DNA of 64,000 bases, taken from NCBI GenBank assembly GCA_964557005.1, contig CAZKYI010000001.1, positions 1 through 64,000 of the forward strand. The letters are read 5' to 3'. Position numbers and translations under genes: made by a program. This stretch comes from JBECKS01 sp964557005 (GTDB taxonomy: Bacteria > Pseudomonadota > Gammaproteobacteria > Pseudomonadales > JBECKS01). Positions 7,998 through 15,292 of this stretch are shown here, piece after piece. The notes below the pieces were generated by a model that did no database searches, was not told the DNA's origin, and saw only the letters and a program-made list of their open reading frames with translations. Positions within the stretch are counted from its first letter, which is position 1, and the number at the start of each line of letters is the position of its first letter.

Positions 7998-8348
7998 ATG
8001 AGCGATAAAAAGGTTTCCCGCTTAAGAAGAGCCAAGAAGAACAGAATCCAAATGAGAACGCTTGGTAAAAACCGTTTGGTGGTTACCAGAAGTTCGCAGC
8101 ATATTTATGCTCAGGTTATTTCATCTGAAGGTGGGAAAGTGCTGGCGAGTGCAGCAACTGTAGAGAAAGATTTGCGTGGTACAGCAACAAGTAATGTTGG
8201 TGCTGCAGGCGTGGTGGGTAAATTGATTGCAGAGCGCGCAAAACAGGCAGGTGTTGAAGAGGTTGCTTTTGATCGCTCTGGTTACAAGTATCACGGTCGG
8301 GTTAAGGCATTGGCGGAAGCAGCCAGAGAAGGCGGTTTAAAATTTTAA
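7998..8348 (+). CDS. rplR: 50S ribosomal protein L18
   Basis: The 116-residue product has a basic N-terminus (RLRRAKKNRIQMR), RLVVTRSSQHIYAQVI and the conserved end DRSGYKYHGRVKALAEAARE. It binds 5S rRNA with L5 in the central protuberance. The length is close to E. coli L18 (117). Confidence 0.98.
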   Translation: MSDKKVSRLRRAKKNRIQMRTLGKNRLVVTRSSQHIYAQVISSEGGKVLASAATVEKDLRGTATSNVGAAGVVGKLIAERAKQAGVEEVAFDRSGYKYHGRVKALAEAAREGGLKF

Positions 8349-8383
8349 TTCACTCAAAGCCTGGTTAGGCTGAAGGTAAAACG

Positions 8384-8905
8384 ATGAGTAAAGAGAAACA
8401 GGCACGTCCAGAAAAGCTTCAACAAGATGATGGGCTAGTTGAAAAATTGGTACACGTTAATCGGGTTGCGAAGGTAGTTAAAGGTGGCCGGATTTTTGGA
8501 TTCACTGCTCTCACCGTAGTAGGTGATGGGAATGGCCGCATTGGTTACGGTCGAGGTAAAGCAAGAGAAGTTCCTTTGGCTATACAAAAAGCTATTGAAT
8601 CTGCCAAGCGTAATATGATCCAGGTAGAACTGAATGGCTCTACGATTCAGCATTCAATTCGGGCAAATCATGGCGCTTCCAAAATTTTCATGCAGCCTGC
8701 TTCTGAAGGTACAGGTGTTATTGCAGGTGGCGCGATGCGTGCCGTATTGGAAGTTGCTGGTGTGCATAATGTGTTGGCAAAGTGTTACGGATCGACGAAT
8801 CCAACCAACGTTGTTCGTGCAACATTTAAGGGTTTGCAGAGCATGACTACACCAGCGAGTGTGGCAGCCAAACGCGGGAAAAGTGTTGAAGACATTCTGG
8901 CGTAA
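8384..8905 (+). CDS. rpsE: 30S ribosomal protein S5
   Basis: The 173-residue protein has the dsRNA-binding-like N domain with VNRVAKVVKGGRIFGFTALT and GNGRIGYGRGKAREVPLAI, and the C domain with AGVHNVLAKCYGSTNPTNVV. It contributes to decoding fidelity at the mRNA entry site. It is six residues longer than E. coli S5 because of the N-terminal KQARPEKLQQDDG stretch. Confidence 0.98.
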   Translation: MSKEKQARPEKLQQDDGLVEKLVHVNRVAKVVKGGRIFGFTALTVVGDGNGRIGYGRGKAREVPLAIQKAIESAKRNMIQVELNGSTIQHSIRANHGASKIFMQPASEGTGVIAGGAMRAVLEVAGVHNVLAKCYGSTNPTNVVRATFKGLQSMTTPASVAAKRGKSVEDILA

Positions 8906-8936
8906 GCAGGTCTTGATTGATTAAAGGTGTAAGAAA

Positions 8937-9128
8937 ATGGCTAAAGCACAAAACAAAAATATGAAGGTTACCTTGTATAAAAGTACAAATGGCCGGTTGG
9001 AAAGCCATCAAGCCTGTGTGCGTGGTTTGGGTTTAAGAAGAGTTGGGCATACTGTCGAAGTGGAAGATACAGCCGCAACTCGTGGGATGGTCAATAAAGT
9101 CAGCTACATGGTTAAGGTTGAGGAATAA
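8937..9128 (+). CDS. rpmD: 50S ribosomal protein L30
   Basis: The small 63-residue protein reads KVTLYKSTNGRLESHQACV and GLGLRRVGHTVEVEDTAATR, the standard L30 fold. It is a few residues longer than E. coli L30 (59) at the N-terminus. Its end contains the AGGA ribosome site of rplO, which starts two bases after the stop. Confidence 0.96.
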   Translation: MAKAQNKNMKVTLYKSTNGRLESHQACVRGLGLRRVGHTVEVEDTAATRGMVNKVSYMVKVEE

Positions 9129-9130
9129 AA

Positions 9131-9583
9131 ATGTCTTCTGAAAGCAAAATGAATCTGAATACGTTGAGTCCTGCACCAGGTTCAAAGCCGAGTGCTAAAC
9201 GTGTCGGTAGAGGCATCGGTAGCGGCTTGGGAAAAACCTGTGGCCGTGGTCACAAGGGGTTGAAATCCCGTAGCGGCGGCAGAGTGAAAGCCGGATTTGA
9301 AGGCGGACAAATGCCTATACAACGTCGCGTTCCCAAATTTGGATTCACTTCACGTAAATCTCTGGTTTCTGCCGAGGTAAGGTTATCTGAATTAAACCTG
9401 GTTGATGGTGATGTAGCCGATTTGGATAGTTTGAAGAAGGCTGGTGTTATTAGAAATACAGTCAAGTTTGCAAAAGTGGTTTTGTCTGGAGAGTTGGGCA
9501 AAGCGGTAAATCTGAAAGGTATTAAAGCCACTAAAGGTGCCCAAGCTGCAATTGAAGCAGCGGGTGGAAAAGTAGAAGTTTAG
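9131..9583 (+). CDS. rplO: 50S ribosomal protein L15
   Basis: The 150-residue product has MNLNTLSPAPGSKPSAKRVG and the glycine-rich loop RGIGSGLGKTCGRGHKG that threads into 23S rRNA. The ATG at 9131 is preceded by AGGA at a good distance. A second in-frame ATG at 9149 would match the E. coli start more closely, so the first six residues are slightly uncertain. secY follows after 20 bases. Confidence 0.96.
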   Translation: MSSESKMNLNTLSPAPGSKPSAKRVGRGIGSGLGKTCGRGHKGLKSRSGGRVKAGFEGGQMPIQRRVPKFGFTSRKSLVSAEVRLSELNLVDGDVADLDSLKKAGVIRNTVKFAKVVLSGELGKAVNLKGIKATKGAQAAIEAAGGKVEV

Positions 9584-9603
9584 GCCTGGATATCGAGTAG
9601 CTT

Positions 9604-10947
9604 ATGGCAAAGCAAGAAGTTCCAGCAGCGTTCGCTAACAGCGGCGCACAGAATGGTTTATCCGAACTGTGGAGACGTGTTGGTTTTGTACTTTTTGCAA
9701 TTTTTATTTTTCGGGTTGCTTCTCATATTCCTTTGCCTGGAATTGATACCTTGCAGTTGGCCAGATTATTTGATCAGCAGAGCGGAACATTTTTAAGTCT
9801 GTTTAATATGTTTTCCGGCGGTTCTCTGGAGCGTATGAGTATTACCGCTATGGGAATTATGCCCTATATTTCTGCTGCAATTGTCATGCAGTTGATGACA
9901 GCAGTGACCCCACAGCTTGAGCAGTTGAAAAAAGAAGGTGTGGAAGGGCGCAGAAAGATTACCCAATATACACGTTATCTGGCCTTGGCTTTGTGTACGG
10001 TTCAAGGTATTGCCTACGCTCGTACATTGACAGGTAGTGGGATTGCCGAATCAACATGGCAATTTTATTTTGTTGCTGTTGTAACTTTGGCTACAGGAAC
10101 GATGTTTTTAATGTGGCTGGGTGAGCAGATTACTGAATACGGTATAGGCAATGGTATTTCTTTAATTATTTTTGCTGGAATCGTGTCAGGGATTCCCGGA
10201 GCGATTGGGCAATCTTTAGAGTCTGCGCGTCAAGGTGAGTTAAATCCGCTGTTTTTAGTGGTTATTGCGGTTGGTGTAGTGTCTTTGGCCTGGGTTGTTG
10301 TGTTTGTCGAGCGCGGTCAAAGAAGAATTACGGTTAATTATGCCAAGCGCCAACAAGGGCGTAAGGTATTTGCTGGTCAGCAGTCTCATTTACCCTTGAA
10401 GGTAAATATGGCCGGTGTAATTCCTGCAATTTTTGCTTCCAGTATTTTGTTATTTCCAGCAAGTATCGGAACCTGGTTTGGTCAGGAAGAAGGTATGGAA
10501 TGGTTGCAGATGATTGCACTAACGCTTTCGCCCGGCCAGCCGCTTTATATGATTTTATTTGCGATAGGCATTGTTTTCTTTTGTTATTTTTATACTGCAA
10601 TTCAATTTAACCCGAATGAAATTGCAGATAATCTGAAAAAGTCCGGTGCTTTTATTCCAGGTATTCGCCCGGGCGAACAGTCAGCAAAATATATTGATAA
10701 GGTTCTAAATCGTTTGACACTGGTAGGTGCTGTTTACATTACAGCAGTTTGCCTTATTCCAGAGATGGCCGTTATTTATACAGGAACACCCTTTTATTTT
10801 GGTGGTACTTCCATGTTGATTGTCGTCGTTGTTGTGATGGACTTTATGGCACAAGTACAGTCTCACTTGATGTCTTCTCAGTATGAGTCCCTGATGAAAA
10901 AAGCGAATCTTAAAGGTAAGTCTACAGCGATGGCTGGCCGACGTTAA
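9604..10947 (+). CDS. secY: Protein translocase subunit SecY
   Basis: The 447-residue inner-membrane channel of the Sec translocon has ten predicted membrane helices. Signature segments are FRVASHIPLPGIDTLQLARL at the N-terminus, GIMPYISAAIVMQLMTA (helix 2), ITEYGIGNGISLIIFAGIVSG, the cytoplasmic loop YAKRQQGRKVFAGQQSHLPL and IRPGEQSAKYIDKVLNRLTL. It works with SecE, SecG and SecA and with the ribosome exit site. Co-transcription in the spc operon is the usual arrangement. Confidence 0.98.
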   Translation: MAKQEVPAAFANSGAQNGLSELWRRVGFVLFAIFIFRVASHIPLPGIDTLQLARLFDQQSGTFLSLFNMFSGGSLERMSITAMGIMPYISAAIVMQLMTAVTPQLEQLKKEGVEGRRKITQYTRYLALALCTVQGIAYARTLTGSGIAESTWQFYFVAVVTLATGTMFLMWLGEQITEYGIGNGISLIIFAGIVSGIPGAIGQSLESARQGELNPLFLVVIAVGVVSLAWVVVFVERGQRRITVNYAKRQQGRKVFAGQQSHLPLKVNMAGVIPAIFASSILLFPASIGTWFGQEEGMEWLQMIALTLSPGQPLYMILFAIGIVFFCYFYTAIQFNPNEIADNLKKSGAFIPGIRPGEQSAKYIDKVLNRLTLVGAVYITAVCLIPEMAVIYTGTPFYFGGTSMLIVVVVVMDFMAQVQSHLMSSQYESLMKKANLKGKSTAMAGRR

Positions 10948-10967
10948 TTTGAATTGCAGGTGGGAAA

Positions 10968-11081
10968 ATGAAAGTTAGAGCTTCTGTTAAAAAACTGTGT
11001 CGTAACTGCAAGACCATTCGCAGGAATGGCAGTGTGCGGGTGATTTGCACTGATCCCAAGCACAAGCAAAAACAAGGTTAA
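10968..11081 (+). CDS. rpmJ: 50S ribosomal protein L36
   Basis: This short gene of 37 codons begins MKVRASVKKLCRNCKTIRRN and ends HKQKQG. Cysteines 11, 14 and 27 with His32 form the zinc ribbon, so this is the zinc-binding version of L36. A TGGGAAA ribosome-site-like sequence precedes the ATG. It lies between secY and rpsM as in E. coli. Confidence 0.96.
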   Translation: MKVRASVKKLCRNCKTIRRNGSVRVICTDPKHKQKQG

Positions 11082-11110
11082 TTGATTTTTTTAGATGATG
11101 CGGCTATTCT
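11082..11110 (+). promoter_or_regulatory. Probable promoter of the alpha operon (rpsM onward)
   Basis: TTGATT (11082-11087) and TATTCT (11105-11110) are 17 bases apart, directly after the rpmJ stop and 75 bases before rpsM. This is the place where E. coli has its alpha-operon promoter. The assignment is by consensus and position only. Confidence 0.5.
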
Positions 11111-11184
11111 TGCGCCCCTTTTTCGGGTGCTAGGTCGAGCATCTCTAAAGTAACTTAAATTATTGAGCGAAAGCGGAGAGTTAA
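11111..11184 (+). promoter_or_regulatory. Alpha operon leader region
   Basis: The short untranslated region before rpsM contains a 6-bp GC-rich hairpin, GCGCCC pairing with GGGTGC around a pyrimidine loop (about 11112-11130), and an AGATG/CATCT pairing that could enclose it (11093-11097 with 11140-11144). In E. coli S4 represses this operon by binding a pseudoknot at the rpsM start. A comparable element may exist here, but I cannot show a pseudoknot. Confidence 0.3.
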
Positions 11185-11541
11185 ATGGCTCGTATAGCAG
11201 GTGTAAATGTCCCTGATAAAAAACATACAGATGTTGCGTTGACTTATATCTACGGTATAGGCCGTACAACCGCTATTAAAATCTGTGAAGCAACAGGTAT
11301 TGCAGCAAATAGAAAAATATCTGATTTAACGGAAGCGGAACTCGACAAGTTGCGTAACGAGATTGGAAATTATGTTGTAGAGGGTGACTTGCGTCGTGAA
11401 GTTTCAATGAATATCAAGAGATTGATGGATTTGAAAACTTACAGAGGCTTGAGACATCGGCATAGTCTTCCTGTTCGTGGTCAGCGTAGCAAAACGAATG
11501 CTCGTACTCGAAAGGGTCCTCGCAAACCAATTAAGAAATAG
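11185..11541 (+). CDS. rpsM: 30S ribosomal protein S13
   Basis: The 118-residue product begins MARIAGVNVPDKKHTDVALT and has the basic tail RGLRHRHSLPVRGQRSKTNA then RKGPRKPIKK. S13 lies in the 30S head, bridges to L5 in the 50S and contacts P-site tRNA. It has the same length as the E. coli protein and is first gene of the alpha operon, with an AGCGGAGAG ribosome site. Confidence 0.98.
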   Translation: MARIAGVNVPDKKHTDVALTYIYGIGRTTAIKICEATGIAANRKISDLTEAELDKLRNEIGNYVVEGDLRREVSMNIKRLMDLKTYRGLRHRHSLPVRGQRSKTNARTRKGPRKPIKK

Positions 11542-11566
11542 TGTTCGCTAGAAAGGTTTAAAATAC

Positions 11567-11953
11567 ATGGCAATCTCTGGATCTGGAAAGAAAAAAGTCA
11601 AAAAGTCTGTTGTCGATGGCGTGGTGCATATTCATGCTTCTTTTAACAACACCATTGTTACGATTACTGATCGTCAAGGTAATACATTAAGTTGGGCGAC
11701 TTCTGGTGGTAGTGGTTTTCGCGGTTCAAGAAAAAGCACGCCTTTTGCTGCACAGGTTGCGTCTGAAAAAGCAGCAGAAGCTGCCAAAGAATTTGGTCTG
11801 AAAAATGTAGATGTCATGGTTAAAGGTCCAGGCCCTGGCCGTGAGTCGGCTGTCAGAGCACTTAATGGCGCTGGTTTTAAAGTGACCAGTATCACCGATG
11901 TGACACCTATTCCTCATAATGGTTGTCGCCCTCCAAAGAAACGACGTGTGTAA
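11567..11953 (+). CDS. rpsK: 30S ribosomal protein S11
   Basis: The 128-residue platform protein contains GVVHIHASFNNTIVTITDRQ, FRGSRKSTPFAAQVA and the near-invariant end DVTPIPHNGCRPPKKRRV. It is part of the mRNA exit channel near the E site. It is one residue shorter than in E. coli and lies 25 bases after rpsM. Confidence 0.98.
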   Translation: MAISGSGKKKVKKSVVDGVVHIHASFNNTIVTITDRQGNTLSWATSGGSGFRGSRKSTPFAAQVASEKAAEAAKEFGLKNVDVMVKGPGPGRESAVRALNGAGFKVTSITDVTPIPHNGCRPPKKRRV

Positions 11954-11973
11954 GGGCGAGGAGATAAAATAAT

Positions 11974-12594
11974 ATGGCAAGATATCTTGGACCCAAGTGT
12001 AAACTTTCTCGACGTGAAGGCGTTGATTTGGGATTAAAAAGTGGTGTTAAGCCACATGACGATAAATGTCGTTCAGAAAAAGCGCCTGGGCAACACGGTG
12101 ATCGCCGAGGACGTTTGTCTGATTTTGGTGTTCAGTTGCGCGAGAAACAAAAAGTTCGCCGTACCTATGGGATGTTGGAAAAACAATTTCTTTCATATTA
12201 TAAGGAAGCTGCTCGTTTAAAGGGTTCAACAGGTGAGAACTTGTTACAGTTGTTAGAGTCTCGTCTGGATAACGTGGTTTACCGTATGGGTTTTGGTGCC
12301 ACGCGTAATGAAGCACGCCAGCTTGTCAGCCATAAGGCAATTTTGGTTAATGGAAAAGGGGTTAATATTCCTTCATATCAAGTCAAACCTGGCGACATTA
12401 TTTCTGTTCGCCAGAAGTCTAAAAATCAACTTCGAATCAAATCAGCATTGGATTTAGCCAGTCAAAGAGGCTTTGGGGACTGGATTAATGTTGATATTGC
12501 AAATATGCAAGGAACTTTTGTTTCCTTACCAGAGCGAGATGATTTGCCACCCGATATCAACGAAAACCTGATTGTCGAATTGTATTCTAAATAA
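11974..12594 (+). CDS. rpsD: 30S ribosomal protein S4
   Basis: The 206-residue primary assembly protein begins MARYLGPKCKLSRREGVDL and has the S4 RNA-binding domain at about residues 95-155 with ESRLDNVVYRMGFGATRNEA and RQLVSHKAILVNGKGVNIPS. In E. coli S4 also represses the alpha operon. The length is identical to E. coli S4. It sits between rpsK and rpoA. Confidence 0.98.
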   Translation: MARYLGPKCKLSRREGVDLGLKSGVKPHDDKCRSEKAPGQHGDRRGRLSDFGVQLREKQKVRRTYGMLEKQFLSYYKEAARLKGSTGENLLQLLESRLDNVVYRMGFGATRNEARQLVSHKAILVNGKGVNIPSYQVKPGDIISVRQKSKNQLRIKSALDLASQRGFGDWINVDIANMQGTFVSLPERDDLPPDINENLIVELYSK

Positions 12595-12616
12595 GGAAGC
12601 GTTTGAGGTTAATTCT

Positions 12617-13591
12617 ATGCAGCTATCACAAGAGCTATTAACTCCTCGAAATATCGAGGTTCACGAAGTTAATCGAAATAACGCAAGAGTCGTTCTTGAG
12701 CCACTGGAGCGTGGGTTTGGACATACTCTGGGTAATGCTTTACGCAGAATTTTGCTTTCAAGCATGGGTGGCGCGGCTGTCACTGAAGTTCAAATTGATG
12801 GCGTTTTGCACGAGTACAGTTCTATCGAAGGTGTACAGGAAGATGTGATTGAGATTTTGCTGAACTTGAAAAATTTATCGGTAAAAACGCCCGATCATGG
12901 TGTGCATGTACTTGAATTGAGCAAACAGGGTCCAGGTGTTGTTTTGGCTGGTGACATTAAGGCTGTGAGCGATGTTGAAATTGTAAACCCTGAATTGGTT
13001 ATTGCTCACTTGAGTGCAAATGCAAAGCTTTCAATGAAGATTAAGGTTGAAAACGGTATAGGTTATCAGCCAGCTGATCAAAGAGCTGATGATGAAGAAA
13101 CACGTAGCATTGGCACGCTTTCTTTGGATGCCTCTTATAGCCCTGTGCGCAAAGTTTCTTACAATGTGGAAAGCGCACGTTTGGAACAAAGAACCGACTT
13201 GGACAAACTGATTCTGGATATTGAAACCAATGGCTCAATTGATCCAGAAGAAGCAGTGAAGAAAGCTGCAACCATTTTACAACAGCAGTTAGCAGTGTTT
13301 GTTAATATCGAGAAAGAGTCATTTATCGAACCTATCGAGACCAAGGACGAGATTGATCCTGTACTGTTAAGACCTGTAGATGATTTGGAATTGACTGTGC
13401 GCTCTGCAAACTGTTTGAAGGCTGAAAATATTTATTACATTGGTGATTTGGTTTTAAGAACAGAGGTTGAGCTGTTAAAAACCCCAAACCTTGGCAAGAA
13501 GTCGCTTACTGAAATTAAAGATGTTTTGGCATCCAAAGGTCTTTCTTTAGGCATGCGTCTTGAGAACTGGCCGCCTAGTAGTGTTTTATAG
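12617..13591 (+). CDS. rpoA: RNA polymerase subunit alpha
   Basis: The 324-residue product has the N-terminal assembly domain (ARVVLEPLERGFGHTLGNAL at about 29-48) and the C-terminal DNA- and activator-binding domain (KTPNLGKKSLTEIKDVLASK at about 285-304). The ATG at 12617 gives MQLSQELLTPRNIEVHEVNR. An upstream GTG would overlap rpsD and give a non-homologous extension. Alpha nucleates polymerase assembly and binds UP elements. Placement between rpsD and rplQ is universal in this group. Confidence 0.98.
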   Translation: MQLSQELLTPRNIEVHEVNRNNARVVLEPLERGFGHTLGNALRRILLSSMGGAAVTEVQIDGVLHEYSSIEGVQEDVIEILLNLKNLSVKTPDHGVHVLELSKQGPGVVLAGDIKAVSDVEIVNPELVIAHLSANAKLSMKIKVENGIGYQPADQRADDEETRSIGTLSLDASYSPVRKVSYNVESARLEQRTDLDKLILDIETNGSIDPEEAVKKAATILQQQLAVFVNIEKESFIEPIETKDEIDPVLLRPVDDLELTVRSANCLKAENIYYIGDLVLRTEVELLKTPNLGKKSLTEIKDVLASKGLSLGMRLENWPPSSVL

Positions 13592-13627
13592 TAAATAATC
13601 AGAAATTGAAAAGAAGGTTATAAGATC

Positions 13628-14017
13628 ATGCGTCATCGTAAGAGTGGTCGTAAATTCAGCAGAACAAGCAGTCATCGAGAAGCGATGTTTCGCAATATGG
13701 CGGTGTCTTTGTTTGAGCGTGAAGTTATCAAAACAACGCTTCCCAAGGCGAAAGAGTTGCGACGTGTTGCAGAGCCATTAATTACCTTGGCTAAAGAAGA
13801 TTCGGTTGCCAATCGCCGATTGGCTTTTTCGCGCACACGTAATAAAGCAGCGGTAGGCAAGTTGTTTTCTGAACTTGGTCCTCGCTATTCTGAGCGCCCG
13901 GGTGGTTATTTAAGAGTGCTTAAAGCAGGGTTTAGAGCGGGTGATAACGCTCCCATGGCTTATGTAGAGCTGGTTGATCGTCCGATTGTTGAAGACGACG
14001 ACAGCGACGAAGCTTAA
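13628..14017 (+). CDS. rplQ: 50S ribosomal protein L17
   Basis: The 129-residue product begins MRHRKSGRKFSRTSSHREAM and contains RTRNKAAVGKLFSELGPRYS. L17 sits near the tunnel exit on the solvent side. The C-terminus carries a short acidic extension (VEDDDSDEA). It is the last gene of the superoperon and is followed by a strong terminator. Confidence 0.98.
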   Translation: MRHRKSGRKFSRTSSHREAMFRNMAVSLFEREVIKTTLPKAKELRRVAEPLITLAKEDSVANRRLAFSRTRNKAAVGKLFSELGPRYSERPGGYLRVLKAGFRAGDNAPMAYVELVDRPIVEDDDSDEA

Positions 14018-14034
14018 ATCTTTTTTTGAGAAAT

Positions 14035-14059
14035 GCCGGGTAATGCCCGGCTTTTTTTT
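14035..14059 (+). terminator. Rho-independent terminator of the alpha operon
   Basis: A perfect GCCGGG/CCCGGC stem (14035-14040 with 14046-14051) with a 5-base loop is followed at once by eight T residues. It lies 17 bases after the rplQ stop. Confidence 0.9.
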
Positions 14060-14098
14060 GTCCAAAATTTTTTTATGTCTATTTTAAGTGAATGAACT

Positions 14099-15292
14099 AT
14101 GGCAGCGCAGATCCTTTCAATAAGTAAGACGATTTCCTCGTTTAATCCACCAGAAAGAATTCTGATGGGCCCTGGTCCTTCAGATATTTCACCGAGAGTG
14201 TCACAAGCCATGGCGCGGCCAACCATAGGTCATCTAGATCCCACGTTTGTAACGATGATGGATGAAATCAAGATTTTGCTTCAATACGCTTTTCAAACAA
14301 AAAATGAATTAACGATTCCAGTATCTGCCCCAGGTTCAGCAGGCATGGAAACCTGCTTTGCAAATTTATTGGAACCTGGCGAAAAGGTGCTCGTGTGTAT
14401 CAATGGCGTATTCGGTGGGCGCATGAAAGAGAATGTGCTGCGAATGGGCGGCGAAGCCATTGTTGTTGAAGATAAGTGGGGGGATGCGGTTAATCCTGAA
14501 AAGGTGGAAGCTGCATTAAAGCAGAACCCCGATATAAAAATCCTTGCTGCTGTCCATGCTGAAACATCTACAGGGGTACGCTCTGATATTCAGGCTTTGT
14601 GTGCTTTGGCAAAACAGTATGAGTGTTTGACGATAATCGATGCCGTGACATCTTTAGGTGGCATTGAATTAAAAGTCGATGAATGGGGAATCGATGCTGT
14701 TTATTCGGGTACACAAAAATGCCTGAGTTGTGCTCCAGGTATTTCTCCTGTCAGTTTTAGTGCAGCAGCCATTCAGAAAATCCAGTCTCGGAAAAAACCT
14801 GTGCAAAGCTGGTTTCTCGATTTGAATCTTGTCATGGGTTATTGGGGAAGTGGAAACAAGCGTACTTATCATCATACAGCACCTGTTAACGCACTTTATG
14901 GTCTGCATGAAGCACTTGTTATGTTGCAGGAAGAAGGCTTGCAGGAAGCCTGGTTGCGTCATGCACAACATCATCGCGCTTTAAAAGCTGGTCTTGAAAG
15001 CCTGGGTATTCAGTTTGCGGTTGATGAACCCATACGCCTGCCACAGTTGAATGCTGTGCGTATCCCTGAAGGGAAAAATGATGCTGAAGTGCGTACGCAG
15101 CTGCTTGAGCGTTATAGTCTGGAAATTGGTGTTGGCTTGGGTGAGGCTGCAGGAAAGCTTTGGCGCATTGGATTGATGGGGCAAAGTGCGTGCAGGTCTA
15201 ATGTTGAATACTGTGTCGGCGCATTGGCAGAAACCTTGTATGACCAGCAACGTAAAGCGGCTGCGCTTTCTCAAGTGAGTAGTTGTTATTGA
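14099..15292 (+). CDS. PLP-dependent aminotransferase, alanine/serine-glyoxylate type (class V)
   Basis: The 397-residue fold-type I enzyme contains RILMGPGPSDISPRV at residues 20-34, the aspartate that binds the PLP ring nitrogen in IIDAVTSLGG (D181), and the Schiff-base lysine in YSGTQKCLS (K207). The family moves the amino group of alanine or serine to glyoxylate; which donor is used cannot be told from sequence. The coding region is separated from rplQ by a terminator, so it is probably transcribed independently. Its stop codon abuts the stop of convergent uvrA with no spacer. Confidence 0.85.
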   Translation: MAAQILSISKTISSFNPPERILMGPGPSDISPRVSQAMARPTIGHLDPTFVTMMDEIKILLQYAFQTKNELTIPVSAPGSAGMETCFANLLEPGEKVLVCINGVFGGRMKENVLRMGGEAIVVEDKWGDAVNPEKVEAALKQNPDIKILAAVHAETSTGVRSDIQALCALAKQYECLTIIDAVTSLGGIELKVDEWGIDAVYSGTQKCLSCAPGISPVSFSAAAIQKIQSRKKPVQSWFLDLNLVMGYWGSGNKRTYHHTAPVNALYGLHEALVMLQEEGLQEAWLRHAQHHRALKAGLESLGIQFAVDEPIRLPQLNAVRIPEGKNDAEVRTQLLERYSLEIGVGLGEAAGKLWRIGLMGQSACRSNVEYCVGALAETLYDQQRKAAALSQVSSCY